From Rhodohalobacter mucosus (GTDB lineage Bacteria > Bacteroidota > Rhodothermia > Balneolales > Balneolaceae), in assembly GCF_003150675.1 (NCBI RefSeq), contig NZ_QGGB01000001.1, positions 124,001 to 188,000 of the forward strand: 64,000 bases of DNA. Direction: 5' to 3'. This document shows, piece after piece, positions 27,705 through 39,136 of this stretch (within the stretch, counting starts at the first letter, position 1; each line of letters starts with the position of its first letter). The notes under the pieces are model-generated. The model saw nothing but the letters and a program-made list of their open reading frames with translations. It made no database searches and had not been told where the DNA came from. Both the position numbers and the translations under genes were made by a program.

Positions 27705-28124
27705 CTAGCCGACAATTGTAATCATGCGCTTTTCCGGGGCTATGGTTGTAATATGTACTGTCTGTGCATCTTCCGGGAGTATATCCCGCACCCTTTCAGG
27801 CCATTCAACGATGCAAACGCCGGTACCATATAAATATTCTTCTGTGCCAATTTCAAGTGCTTCTTCAATGTTTTCAATCCGGTAAAAATCAAAATGATAC
27901 ACCGCAAGTGAGCCGATATACTCATTAATTATCGTAAAAGTCGGAGAGCTGACCACTTCGGAACTTAAACCGAACCGTCGCACAAAGCCTTTTACAAAGT
28001 GTGTTTTTCCCGCGCCAAGATCTCCCTCCAGCAGGATCACATCACCCGGGCTCACCGTTTCAGCAAATTCTTCTGCAATCCGCAATGTTTCCGATACGCT
28101 ATGGCTGATGAAATCCTGAGTCAT
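27705..28124 (-). CDS. tsaE: tRNA threonylcarbamoyladenosine biosynthesis ATPase TsaE
   Basis: 139 residues. Walker A GDLGAGKTHFVKG near residue 36, SPTFTIINEY switch region near 65, HFDFYRI near 78 and VEWPERV near 108 are all standard for TsaE. It is the ATPase that works with TsaB and TsaD to make t6A37 on ANN-reading tRNAs. Its ATG is 4 bp after the porX stop, so they are co-transcribed; tsaB/tsaD are elsewhere. Confidence 0.97.
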   Translation of the reverse strand: MTQDFISHSVSETLRIAEEFAETVSPGDVILLEGDLGAGKTHFVKGFVRRFGLSSEVVSSPTFTIINEYIGSLAVYHFDFYRIENIEEALEIGTEEYLYGTGVCIVEWPERVRDILPEDAQTVHITTIAPEKRMITIVG

Positions 28125-28128
28125 ACGA

Positions 28129-29838
<1,710 letters not shown>

Positions 29839-30399
29839 TCACTCACTCTCATTATCTTCCGGATTAACAAGTACTATGTAGGGCCGCAGCTTTTCCAGGC
29901 GTTTTTCCCCAATTCCCCTTATTTCCAGCAACTGTTCGATACGGACAAAGCGACCGTTTTCCCGCCTCCATTCTACAATCCTGTCCGCATAGGCCGGACC
30001 GATACCCGGCAGACGCATCAGCTCCTCCGCCGTTGCCGTATTGATATTAATTTTCTCAGGATCCGAACGTGCCGGCTCAGCTGCCAACTCATCCATCCCG
30101 TCTACAATTTGGGCCGGATGAAGACGACTTTCCTGTACCGACGCTGATATGGATCCGGATTCGGGTTCCGGTGAGTAGCGTGCAAGAATGGCGTTCCGCT
30201 CCGCCTCCCGCTGGGCACTCTTTTGACTGAACATCTGCTCCAGTTCAGCATAATGTTCGGGATTTGCATTGAATGCGGGTTCCCTCAGATGATAAGCGGC
30301 TGAAAGAAGTACAGTAATAATCAGTAGTGCAATTACAGCTATACGTTCGCTCCTGGAGATCTCAAGGCGTTCAGCCAGAAAAAAAAGGTATCGTCTCAT
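29839..30399 (-). CDS. Membrane-anchored helix-hairpin-helix protein (ComEA-like)
   Basis: 186 residues. A single N-terminal membrane segment (about residues 18-37: RIAVIALLIITVLLSAAYHL) is followed by a Pro/Glu-rich linker and two HhH motifs at the C-terminus: ININTATAEELMRLPGIGPAYADRIVEWRR and IRGIGEKRLEKLRPYI, in positions about 115-180. HhH pairs of this kind bind DNA non-specifically; ComEA uses them as a DNA receptor for uptake. A competence role is plausible but unproven because no comEC is in the window. It begins the run with porX, separated by 165 bp. Confidence 0.9.
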   Translation of the reverse strand: MRRYLFFLAERLEISRSERIAVIALLIITVLLSAAYHLREPAFNANPEHYAELEQMFSQKSAQREAERNAILARYSPEPESGSISASVQESRLHPAQIVDGMDELAAEPARSDPEKININTATAEELMRLPGIGPAYADRIVEWRRENGRFVRIEQLLEIRGIGEKRLEKLRPYIVLVNPEDNESE

Positions 30400-30504
30400 C
30401 CTTACTCCTGATTATTTGCAGATTGTATTCTTGGCAGCGATTTTGAACAATTCCCTTATCTTTATGAACCCAAAATTCTCAATTCCTTACAGATAAAAAC
30501 GCAG

Positions 30505-31317
30505 ATGGCGGAAAATATTTTTGAATATGAAGGTGCAAACTGTTGGTGGGACGTGACTGGAAGCGGGAAACCGCTGCTCCTATTACACGGGTGGGGCAGT
30601 AACTCGCAGCTCATGAAACCACTTGCTGAGTCCCTCAGCAGCGTCAGAACCTGCTATCTCATTGACCTGCCGGGTTTCGGTAATTCTTCCGAACCTCCTG
30701 AAGCATGGAGTGTGGACCGGTATGCTGATCTGTCGGAAGCTTTTGTCAGGGAAATTATCGCACAAAACCATGAAGATCAGAAAACAGACCTGCTGGTGCA
30801 CTCATTTGGGGCCCGCATTGCGCTCAAGCTCCTTACACGCCAGGACGCAGATGCATCATTCGATAAAGTAATCTTTACAGGTGCTGCGGGGCTGAAACCA
30901 AAAAGGAAACCTTCATACTATCTGAAAAAATACACCGCAAAGATGGTAAAGGCACCATTTATGATTTTGCCCGGAAATCTGCGCGACAAAGGGCTTACAC
31001 AGCTACGGAGTACAAACTTGTGGAAAAAACTGGGCTCCTCCGACTACAGCAAGCTCTCCGGGGTGATGAGGGAGACCTTTGTAAAATCAGTAACGGAGTA
31101 TCTGGATGAACTCCTGCCGAAGGTGAGTCATGAGATACTTCTCATCTGGGGAGAAAATGATACGGCAACACCCATGGATCAGGCCGTGCGATTTGAAAAA
31201 AATCTGCCGGATTGTGCACTTGTTACCATCTCAGAGGCCGGCCATTACGCATTCCTCGACCAGCCCGCCAAATTCACCGCCATTGCCCGCGCCTATCTTG
31301 AGCCGGCTTCAAATTGA
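30505..31317 (+). CDS. Alpha/beta hydrolase
   Basis: 270 residues. It has the oxyanion/HG motif LLLHGWGSNS near residue 28, nucleophile elbow VHSFGA near residue 100, acid in LIWGENDTATP near 215 and catalytic His in EAGHYAFLDQP near 243, giving a complete Ser-Asp-His triad. No signal peptide, so it is cytosolic. Substrate cannot be read from the sequence. The ATG follows within about 100 bp of the divergent HhH gene start. Confidence 0.93.
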   Translation: MAENIFEYEGANCWWDVTGSGKPLLLLHGWGSNSQLMKPLAESLSSVRTCYLIDLPGFGNSSEPPEAWSVDRYADLSEAFVREIIAQNHEDQKTDLLVHSFGARIALKLLTRQDADASFDKVIFTGAAGLKPKRKPSYYLKKYTAKMVKAPFMILPGNLRDKGLTQLRSTNLWKKLGSSDYSKLSGVMRETFVKSVTEYLDELLPKVSHEILLIWGENDTATPMDQAVRFEKNLPDCALVTISEAGHYAFLDQPAKFTAIARAYLEPASN

Positions 31318-31364
31318 TAGCTGTTTACTCCGGTTTCTGCTCTTCATGATATAAATACTGCGCG

Positions 31365-31535
31365 TTACAGCGCCAGCTTGTAGCTGGTGCAGCTGCCTTC
31401 CTCTTTTCCGTTTTTTTCACACTCTTCACGTGATTCGAACCCTTTTTTTGAATACTCAAGAATATCTCCCTTTTTATTGGTCCTTCTCCAGCGCCATTCG
31501 CCTTTTACATCTTCATATATTTCGCATTTAGGCAT
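31365..31535 (-). CDS. DUF1508/YegP-like small protein
   Basis: A 56-residue protein starting at the ATG complement of 31533-31535 and ending at TAA (31365-31367). The start MPKCEIYEDVKGEWRWRR, then GDILEYSKKGFESREECEKNG and the end SYKLAL, match the short YegP/DUF1508 repeat fold (Y-x-D-x-x-G-E-W-R-W-R). Complete as one repeat. Function is unknown in this family. It is below the usual length cutoff and so easily missed. It faces the alpha/beta hydrolase gene. Confidence 0.85.
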   Translation of the reverse strand: MPKCEIYEDVKGEWRWRRTNKKGDILEYSKKGFESREECEKNGKEEGSCTSYKLAL

Positions 31536-32041
31536 AATCAGTGATTAAATTAACGGATTTATTCTGTACAGTGTACTAAGTGCACGGTTCAAATTCAAAA
31601 AAATTGCCTTTCAGACCATTTGTACGCCTTTTTTAAAAACTTCAGCTTGCTCCAGTATTCGAATTTGCCCTGCCGGGTATGAGACCCTCAATAGCTGAAA
31701 ATAAAATATAAAACCAGGGGAGCACCATTTTTTCAGTGTTTATAGAAGCGCCCGTGTGGAGCGTCAGTCAATTGCATTAGTGGCAGGAATGTATCCCCGT
31801 CACGTACTTAACACTATTCAGATTATTGCACCCCTGCCATGAATCGCCTGATAAGATAAGCGCGGCATAAAGCCCCTGGAATAATCTCTTTACAGAATAC
31901 CAAAATCCCCGGACCCCGGCATTAAAAGTTGTAAACCATTCAATAAGTGTCTGTGATATGGAATGAATCCAACTCTCTATTCATTCTAAGTCTGTCGTAA
32001 CAACTTTAAGTTTTCCCGGTAACCGTTCACATTTAAAAATC
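31536..32041. other. Long non-coding leader before the TonB receptor gene
   Basis: 506 bp without a credible gene. TGGCAGG at 31781-31787 is complementary to CCTGCCA at 31833-31839, a loose hairpin. The last ~60 bp are T/A-rich (TAACAACTTTAAGTTTT) and resemble a Bacteroidota -7 region (TAnnTTTG) with one mismatch. Otherwise nothing recognisable. Confidence 0.3.
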
Positions 32042-34480
32042 ATGAAATACTTCACGTCATTTTTAATGCTCTGCTTCGCGTTCTTTATTGTCCACTCGGC
32101 GCAGGCACAGACGCAGACAAAATCTCCTTCTATAAGCGGGAAAGTGGTAGATGATAATTCAGTAGCCATCCCAAACGCCTCCGTTGCCTTATACGACAGA
32201 GCACAAACAGAGATAATCTCCGGCACGGTTACCAATCCGGATGGCGAATTCACACTTACCGCCAGAAGCGGCGAATATGTTCTGGAAGTATCCTATGTAG
32301 CTTTTCAGAAATATCAATCTGACATTGAACTGAACGGTGCCGGCACACTGGAACTTGGAACCATTAAACTCCGGGAGGAAGAGAATATACTGGATGAGGT
32401 AGTTGTTACAGGTGAGCGTTCTTACATGGAAATGAATTTTGACAGCCGCACATTTAATGTGGGCTCAGATATTACAAGCCTTGGCGGCAACGCTCTTGAT
32501 GTTCTGGACAACGTACCGTCCATCTCAACCGATTTTGAAGGAAATGTAAGCCTCAGGGGCAATCAGGGGGTACAGATTCTTATTAACGGACGGCCATCCA
32601 ACCTCGTCCGAAATGGTACGGACGCGCTTAGCAGCATACCCGCCAGCATGATTAAGGAGATCAACATCATTACTAATCCGTCCGCCCGGTATGCTGCAGA
32701 CGGCACGGCAGGGATCATTGATATTGTTTTGATTGACGATGTGAGACTTGGATTCAACGGCAGCGTTCAGGCCAACACCGGAATGCCGCAGGATCACGGC
32801 ATCGGAGCCAACCTTAATTACCATGTCAATAACATAAACTGGTTTTTGAACGTGGATTTTGAGTATGAAAACGACCCGCGCTCCGGCTCCACCTTCAGAA
32901 GCTTTAGTGCCGACACCACCTTTGCCTTTGAAGAGTCTACCGACTCCAGAGAACGTGAAATGGAAGGAAGCACCTATTTCGGCGCAGATATTTTTCTACC
33001 CGGCGAACAGGTTCTTACAGCATCTGCCAGAATAAATCTTGAAGGCGGCCGCGAGAACACGGATGTATTTTACCGGGATTATGACCCCGGATCACCCGGT
33101 ATATATCGCACAGTTTTTGATAACTGGAATATTGTGAGGCAAACACAGAGAGAAAATATTGAAGAAGCGCGGGAGAGCGACTATTCGCTTCGCTTGCAGT
33201 ACGAAAATCGGTTTGGCGGGCGCGATCACAGGCTTACGGCAGATTTTGATTTTGAATTCGGAAATGAGGACGACGATTCCAATCTGAATCAAATCATCGA
33301 ACAAGGCCAGGGAAGCCCATTGAACCAGCGTACTTTCGGTGATGAAGCTTATCGTGAAGTGCGGTTCGACACCGACTATGAGCGCCCTCTCGGCGAATGG
33401 GCCAAATTTGAATCCGGCATGAGAATCAGCATGGACTGGCTTGATAATGATTACCGAATCGAGGAATTGCAAGATGGGAACTGGGTCGTTCCGGGTGATG
33501 AGATCGGCATCAGCGACAACTTCACCTATTTTGAAAACGTGAATGCTCTCTATGCCATTTTAAACGGCAATGCAGGAGATTTCACCTTCCAGCTGGGCCT
33601 TCGCGCAGAGAATACACGCATCGAAACCCAGCTTGACCAGACCGGTACGGGAAGCAGTCAGAATTATCTGAATCTGTTTCCAAGTGCATTCTTGTCCTAT
33701 ACACTCAGCGAGCAGAACTCATTTCAGATAAATTACAGCCGCAGAATCTCACGTCCCTGGTCACGGCTTTTGCTGCCATTTACCGAAATATCCGATACCC
33801 GAAGCCGCCGTATCGGGAATCCGGATCTACGGCCTGAATTCGGAAATTCATTTGAATTGGGTTATATGCGCAGCTGGGAAAGCGGATCACTTCTCTCCAG
33901 CGTCTATTACAGATACCGCACAGACGTTACCGAGCGCGTTACAACCATCAACGGCCTTGGAATATCGACCAGCAGGCCTATCAACCTTGCTACAGAAAAC
34001 GCATGGGGTGTTGAATTTACCTTCGATCAGCGATTGTTCAGCAAAATTGATTTTACGGGCAGCCTGAATCTGTTTCAGTCAGAGCGCGACGGAACATTCG
34101 AAGGCACGGTTTACGGCAGCGAATCTGACTCCTTTACCAGCAGGGTCCGGATCCGGTGGCGCTTCCTGAATACATGGAATTTTCAGGCCAATGCATTCTA
34201 CCGGGGGCCCGAGCAAACCACGCAGGGTCGCAGGGAATCCTCAATGTTTTTTGGCAGCGGACTCTCAAAACGGCTGCTGGATGGTAAAGCGACCCTCTCA
34301 CTGAATGTTCGCGACCTATTCAATACAAGGTTCAGTGACCGGGAAATCTTGAATCCAAACTCTTTCACCAGCAGCCAGTACAGCTGGTCGACCCGATCAT
34401 TCCGCCTGAATTTCAGGTACAATTTCAACAGCGATGCGGGTGCGGGGAGCGGTGGCCGCGGCAGCGGATGGAGGCGCTGA
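32042..34480 (+). CDS. TonB-dependent receptor-like outer membrane protein
   Basis: 812 residues. A signal peptide ends near residue 22 (HSAQAQ), followed by a carboxypeptidase-regulatory-like domain (ISGKVVDDNSVAIPNASVALYD ... about 28-105), a plug domain (LDEVVVTGERSYMEMNFDSRTF; GNVSLRGNQGVQILINGRPS) and a 22-strand-type barrel ending in aromatic RSFRLNFRYNF followed by a Gly/Ser-rich tail. It probably transports an unknown nutrient across the outer membrane. No SusD partner follows. Its terminator is strong. The tail after the last strand is unusual. Confidence 0.93.
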   Translation: MKYFTSFLMLCFAFFIVHSAQAQTQTKSPSISGKVVDDNSVAIPNASVALYDRAQTEIISGTVTNPDGEFTLTARSGEYVLEVSYVAFQKYQSDIELNGAGTLELGTIKLREEENILDEVVVTGERSYMEMNFDSRTFNVGSDITSLGGNALDVLDNVPSISTDFEGNVSLRGNQGVQILINGRPSNLVRNGTDALSSIPASMIKEINIITNPSARYAADGTAGIIDIVLIDDVRLGFNGSVQANTGMPQDHGIGANLNYHVNNINWFLNVDFEYENDPRSGSTFRSFSADTTFAFEESTDSREREMEGSTYFGADIFLPGEQVLTASARINLEGGRENTDVFYRDYDPGSPGIYRTVFDNWNIVRQTQRENIEEARESDYSLRLQYENRFGGRDHRLTADFDFEFGNEDDDSNLNQIIEQGQGSPLNQRTFGDEAYREVRFDTDYERPLGEWAKFESGMRISMDWLDNDYRIEELQDGNWVVPGDEIGISDNFTYFENVNALYAILNGNAGDFTFQLGLRAENTRIETQLDQTGTGSSQNYLNLFPSAFLSYTLSEQNSFQINYSRRISRPWSRLLLPFTEISDTRSRRIGNPDLRPEFGNSFELGYMRSWESGSLLSSVYYRYRTDVTERVTTINGLGISTSRPINLATENAWGVEFTFDQRLFSKIDFTGSLNLFQSERDGTFEGTVYGSESDSFTSRVRIRWRFLNTWNFQANAFYRGPEQTTQGRRESSMFFGSGLSKRLLDGKATLSLNVRDLFNTRFSDREILNPNSFTSSQYSWSTRSFRLNFRYNFNSDAGAGSGGRGSGWRR

Positions 34481-34507
34481 GAGTGACCCATCATATTATT
34501 TTTTTCA

Positions 34508-34542
34508 GGCAGCTGTTACACCGGTACAGCTGCCTTTTTTTT
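34508..34542 (+). terminator. Rho-independent terminator of the TonB receptor gene
   Basis: GGCAGCTGT pairs with ACAGCTGCC (loop about 9-10 nt), followed by a run of eight T. It starts 28 bp after the receptor stop codon. Confidence 0.93.
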
Positions 34543-34826
34543 AATTGCAACAGGCAAAACAGTTTGCCGGATACAGGCAGAAGTTACTCAGCACTGCTAA
34601 TTTTTTGCATGATTAACCGGTATAAAGGCAGATTGGCCGGACCGTCATTTCAATTCTTAATTTCAGTAGAAACAAGTTCAGGATTTTATATATTTACCAC
34701 TGATTTTTTGCGAAGCCCTGTGGTACCTGAAAAATAGGCTGAGCGGCTTCTCATAAATCAATTTGCCACTATTAACGAATTCCCATTACGGCCATCATCA
34801 GTCTTTGGCAAAAATACAAAAACAGG
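34543..34826. other. Gap before the sensor kinase gene
   Basis: 284 bp with no gene-like frame. It includes A/T-rich stretches around 34670-34700 and just before the kinase start that could hold a promoter, but none matches a consensus well. Confidence 0.3.
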
Positions 34827-36506
34827 GTGATGCGGAACTTTATGCAGGGTTCCGATGTAGCAGAAGGCCTTGACTACTGGCGAAAGAAGCTTTTTGCGGG
34901 TATAATGATCTACCTGCCGCCCCTGGGTTTACTGCTCGTGCTGCCTTCTCTGATTGTGGTTATTAACTCTCAGGTGCCGGGCCTTGCGATAAGCTATATT
35001 CTGACCCTCTTTATTGTCACTTTTATCGCGCTGTACCAGAACTTTACCCTTTTTGCGCGAAAGATTCTCTTTCTGTTTGTACTCTATTTCGTTGCATCGG
35101 TTCTGCTCTACTACCTGAACGTTATGGGGTCTGCTCTAACCTATTTTTATGGCATCACCATCTTTGCGCTGCTCATCGCCTCGAACCGTGCAGGGCTGAT
35201 TACCGTGTTTATCAATGCTTTTATTTTCGGCGTCTATGGCCTTCTGATACATTTCGGTTTGGTGGAGTATATTCTTCGAGACAGTTACAAAGTGGCCTCA
35301 TGGCTTACCATTTCCTCAAACTCCCTCATTCTCAGTATTGTCTCCGTTATATTGTTTCCCATTCTATTTGATGGTCTGCAGGAAACTATCGCCAAATACA
35401 GGATAGCACAGAATGAATTGAACCGTTCCCTCTCAGAGTTAAAACAGAAGAATCGTGAAGTGGAACTGACCCAGACCCGGTACAATACAATCTGTAAAAT
35501 TACCAACGAAGTAATATGGGAGTGGGATTTTGAAAACGATGTCCATTTCTGGATGGGCGAGCATGATAACCTGGTAAAAAATACCGCTCATCCGTCGGAG
35601 ATTTCGCTTGAAAGCTGGTTTGGAAAAATTCATCCCGATGATCTGGAGCGGGTAAAAGGTTCCTTTTTAGGGGTTGTACAATCCGATACCGCCAAGGACT
35701 GGAAAGAGGAGTACAGATTCAAAAAAGAAAATGGGTCCTATGCCTGGGTACTTGACCGGGGATTTATAATCAGAGAACCTGAAGGGAAACCTGTTCGTTT
35801 TGTAGGGGGTATGCTCGACATCTCTCCCATGAAAGACAACGAGATGTTTATCCGTGAATCGCTTGAAGAGAAAGAGACCCTTCTTGCTGAAATACACCAT
35901 CGCGTCAAAAACAACCTGGCGGCAGTTACAGGAATGCTGCAGCTGCAGCTTTTCCAGGAAGAGAACGAACAGCTTAGCGAGAAGCTCATCGACAGCATGA
36001 TGCGTATCAAATCGATCGCCAACATTCATGAACAGCTCTACCAGTCAAAAAGCTTCTCGAGGATAGACCTCGGGCGCAGCCTGGAGCAGCTTATCACCAC
36101 CGTTATAGAAACGATGCAAACCGGAACGGAGATTACATTGCAGTGTGAAAGTGATGATGTGGAGATCAGTGTAAATGAAGCCATACCCTGTTCGCTGGTT
36201 GTCAATGAAATCGTTACAAACATCATCAAACATGCATTTACAAAAAAACCGGACGGCATCATCAATCTTCGTGTGGCCTCGAAAAGCCCTGGCACATGCC
36301 GCATTGAGATAACGGATAACGGCGTGGGCCTTCCTGATGGTTTCCCGGAGAAAGCGGATAAGAAACTGGGTATGGAGCTCATTTCAACCCTTACCCGGCA
36401 GCTGGAGGCCGATTACGGATACGATGACAGCGGTGATACCACTACGTTTTATATGGAGTTCAAAGCGGGCATACAGGAAGCACCGCTTGATGTTGAATTT
36501 GCTTAA
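34827..36506 (+). CDS. Membrane sensor histidine kinase of the HisKA_2 type
   Basis: 559 residues. Six hydrophobic helices fill residues about 20-190, followed by a coiled linker, a PAS domain (about 215-340: EVIWEWDFENDVHFW ... WVLDRGFIIREPEGKPVRFVGGMLDIS) and HisKA_2 with H-box LAEIHHRVKNNLAAVTGML. The HATPase has N-box VVNEIVTNIIKHAF and G1 ITDNGVGLPDGF. It is a complete phosphorylation-competent kinase without its own response regulator nearby. GTG at 34827 and ATG at 34830 are adjacent starts. Confidence 0.93.
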   Translation: MMRNFMQGSDVAEGLDYWRKKLFAGIMIYLPPLGLLLVLPSLIVVINSQVPGLAISYILTLFIVTFIALYQNFTLFARKILFLFVLYFVASVLLYYLNVMGSALTYFYGITIFALLIASNRAGLITVFINAFIFGVYGLLIHFGLVEYILRDSYKVASWLTISSNSLILSIVSVILFPILFDGLQETIAKYRIAQNELNRSLSELKQKNREVELTQTRYNTICKITNEVIWEWDFENDVHFWMGEHDNLVKNTAHPSEISLESWFGKIHPDDLERVKGSFLGVVQSDTAKDWKEEYRFKKENGSYAWVLDRGFIIREPEGKPVRFVGGMLDISPMKDNEMFIRESLEEKETLLAEIHHRVKNNLAAVTGMLQLQLFQEENEQLSEKLIDSMMRIKSIANIHEQLYQSKSFSRIDLGRSLEQLITTVIETMQTGTEITLQCESDDVEISVNEAIPCSLVVNEIVTNIIKHAFTKKPDGIINLRVASKSPGTCRIEITDNGVGLPDGFPEKADKKLGMELISTLTRQLEADYGYDDSGDTTTFYMEFKAGIQEAPLDVEFA

Positions 36507-36926
36507 AGTGTTTGAGTGGTCAGTTGTTGGTTGGTTGCTGTTAATTGTTTATTGAAAATAGGACTTGTTCTGCGGTCCCCCTCTACCCCTTTCGCTTCGC
36601 GGTTCTACACTTAGCTTCTGTTTTCATTTCTGCCTTGCAACTCTACCGCAGACATAACTTGTATCTCTTTTATTGATTTTATCATCATATATGAATAAAA
36701 ACAGATTGATATAATTTAAATTGATCAATTATTAAATATTTTTGTATAAATTGAAATCAATTTTTCTCATTACTCAAAAACAAAAAAGAATTGATTCTTA
36801 AAAAATATTCAACTTAATTGGTAGTGAATCGTCAGGGATACTTTTTATGAAGCCGCACTATTATCCCTTTTAATAATTGCATGCCTGCTTTTCTATGCAT
36901 GCTTCAAACAAAAAAATGGGGAATTT
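36507..36926. other. AT-rich non-coding stretch with promoter-like elements
   Basis: 420 bp with no gene-like frame. It is strongly AT-rich from 36680 to 36840 and contains TATTTTTG, a perfect match to the Bacteroidota -7 pattern TAnnTTTG, but no TTG at the right distance upstream. A loose inverted repeat with two GCATGC copies (about 36878-36903) lies just before the next gene. Composition differs from surrounding coding DNA. Confidence 0.4.
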
Positions 36927-37745
36927 ATGATTCTAAAAAACAACCTTTACCTGGTATATATTCTTATAGGCTCGTTCATTTTTTTGACCGTTTATGCCTT
37001 AGAGGCAAATGGTCAGGAAAACAGAGGCGCTTCTTATCTGGTTCTGGAATTCATGCATGTTGATAATGAACAAGAAACAGCATACGGTGAAACGGAAAGC
37101 TTTTGGAGAAATATCCATCAGGAGCGTGTTAATGCCGGCGATATTATCGGATGGGATTTATGGTGGCTAAGACCGGGAGGTGAAAACCAGGGAGCACAAT
37201 ACCTTACGGTAACCATTTATGATGATCCGGTGGAGATGATGCAGGGCGGAAACTTTATGGAACATGCCCGCAATGCATATCCCGACATGAGTGATGAGGA
37301 GTTGATGGCTGAACTTGATAAGGGAGCCTCTACCCGTGATTTGGCCTCCCGGTACTATATGGCACGCGTTGGAGGGGTCGGTTCCGACTATGAGCTTGAA
37401 ATAGGCACTGTGAGTTCAATGGACATGATGAAAGTTGAATTTGATAATATGACGAGCTATGACATTTATGAGCAGACAGAGATGGACGTTTTTATGCCAT
37501 GGCACGAAGAAGCGATTCAGAATGGAACAAAAGAATCATGGGGATTATACCGGGTAATGTCTCCCATCGGAAATGCCACCGGATTCAGTCACATCACATT
37601 TAACATGTATAACGGATGGGAACAATACTTTTCCGGCGGCATGGGCGGTGATTCATTTTCCGACGATCTTTTAATTGAAAGAGGATTACAAACCAGAACC
37701 ATGGAATGGTCGTACCTGGCTACACTTATAGACATGGTACGCTGA
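36927..37745 (+). CDS. Exported protein of unknown function, possibly two dimeric alpha/beta-barrel halves
   Basis: 272 residues. A signal sequence (MILKNNLYLVYILIGSFIFLTVYALEANGQ) precedes two segments of similar character (ASYLVLEFMHVDNEQE ... QYLTVTIYDD and ELEIGTVSSMDMMKVEF ... GFSHITFNMYNG) resembling NIPSNAP/dimeric alpha-beta barrel halves. No catalytic residues are obvious. It starts with a GGGGAATTT sequence 2 bp before the ATG. A hairpin follows. Possibly grouped with the next lipoprotein gene, but 224 bp apart. Confidence 0.72.
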   Translation: MILKNNLYLVYILIGSFIFLTVYALEANGQENRGASYLVLEFMHVDNEQETAYGETESFWRNIHQERVNAGDIIGWDLWWLRPGGENQGAQYLTVTIYDDPVEMMQGGNFMEHARNAYPDMSDEELMAELDKGASTRDLASRYYMARVGGVGSDYELEIGTVSSMDMMKVEFDNMTSYDIYEQTEMDVFMPWHEEAIQNGTKESWGLYRVMSPIGNATGFSHITFNMYNGWEQYFSGGMGGDSFSDDLLIERGLQTRTMEWSYLATLIDMVR

Positions 37746-37783
37746 GTATATCTGACCAACCGTATGTAGTACCAGGATAACTA

Positions 37784-37812
37784 AAAGGGGGTGCATCAAT
37801 TCAGCCCCCTTT
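37784..37812 (+). terminator. Probable terminator hairpin
   Basis: AAAGGGGG (37784-37791) pairs with CCCCCTTT (37805-37812), 38 bp after the exported protein stop. The T-tract is short, so strength is uncertain. A tandem TTTTCAC/TTTTCCC-rich stretch follows at about 37830-37857. Confidence 0.6.
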
Positions 37813-37969
37813 ACTCCCCGCTTCGAACCCTTTTCACTTTTCCCTTTTCACTTTTCTGTCTCCTGCCTCCCGCCTCCTGCCAAAAAATGCATTTCTCATG
37901 AATAATTTTATATTGGCAATGAGGGTTCAGCTTACTGGCCGATATATGATTAATCAAGAAATCTAAGTC

Positions 37970-38932
37970 ATGGAAATAAAAAAGAGCTATACATCCGATA
38001 CGAAAATCACCATCTTTTCATTACCGGGTATCGCAACTATACTTGTTTTATTTTTAGCTGCCGGTTGTGCTTCCGAAACGCCCCCTGAAATGGAGCCAAA
38101 TAAAGTTACCATCACTGCTGTGGGACTAACCTTTGAAGCGCCCGATACCATACAGTCGGGCTGGACTACATTTCAGCTGGACAATCAATCCGACATGATC
38201 CATTTCGCCCTTTTTCAGAAATTTCCCCAGGGAAAAGGGTTGGTTGATCATCAGGAGGAAATAGCACCCTTTTTCCAGAATGTTATGAATGGAATCAATG
38301 GCATGGAACCCGCCGATCCGGAAATTGGCGCTGCACCGCCTGAATGGTACTCCAATGTGCAGATGATGGGCGGTCCCGGTCTTGTTTCCGGCAACTTGAA
38401 TGCGGAAACCACCTTCTATATTGAACCGGGAACCTACCTCGTTGAGTGCTATGTAAAAACCAACGGAATTTTTCACTCCTACAATCCGTCCCCCGATGTA
38501 TATGGAATGGCCATAGAGATTACCGTAACAGAAAATCCGGATGCAACCGCACCGCCCGCGTCAACATCCACACTGAACATTTCGAGCGAAGGCGGGATAG
38601 AGATGACCGGATCACAGGTGCGGGGCGAGAATGTCGTTGAGGTTATTTTTGAGGATCAGAATACCTATGCAAATTTTGTAGGGCATGACGTTCATCTGGT
38701 CCGGCTTGATGAAGCGGCAGATGAGGAGGCCATTTCGTCCTGGATGAACTGGACATCGCCCTCAGGACTTGAAACTCCTGCTCCGGCCACATTTATAGCC
38801 GGAACGAACGAAATGCCGGCCGGATCAAGTGCCTATCTTCACCTGAATCTGGAACCCGGCGACTACATGTGGATCGCAGAAGTTCCGGAGCCCGGGTCCA
38901 AAGGAATGGTGCAACGGTTTACGATTGAGTAG
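37970..38932 (+). CDS. Lipoprotein with cupredoxin-like beta domains, unknown function
   Basis: 320 residues. Lipobox LFLAAGC gives a lipid-anchored protein with Cys near residue 35. Two beta-sandwich-like halves are visible: VTITAVGLTFEAPDTIQSGWTTFQLDNQSD...FALFQ and a similar second part ending ... LNLEPGDYMWIAEVPEPGSKGMVQRFTI. The pattern resembles cupredoxin folds, although Cys/Met copper ligands are not clearly placed. No named family recognised. Confidence 0.75.
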   Translation: MEIKKSYTSDTKITIFSLPGIATILVLFLAAGCASETPPEMEPNKVTITAVGLTFEAPDTIQSGWTTFQLDNQSDMIHFALFQKFPQGKGLVDHQEEIAPFFQNVMNGINGMEPADPEIGAAPPEWYSNVQMMGGPGLVSGNLNAETTFYIEPGTYLVECYVKTNGIFHSYNPSPDVYGMAIEITVTENPDATAPPASTSTLNISSEGGIEMTGSQVRGENVVEVIFEDQNTYANFVGHDVHLVRLDEAADEEAISSWMNWTSPSGLETPAPATFIAGTNEMPAGSSAYLHLNLEPGDYMWIAEVPEPGSKGMVQRFTIE

Positions 38933-39136
38933 ATCCGAAACTGGTATTTTCTACAGTTTTATTTTCTGGCTTGCTCAAACTTTTTCTGCAGGTAATATGA
39001 TTGATGTGGATATAGCAACTCCTGCGCCTGACCGGTAGTCAGTTAAAGATTTCATTTTATGTGATTCCGCTGGATATCAGTTCTGCATCCCTCCTATATT
39101 ATTATTTATATTCAATGCGGAATTGAATTCAAATCT

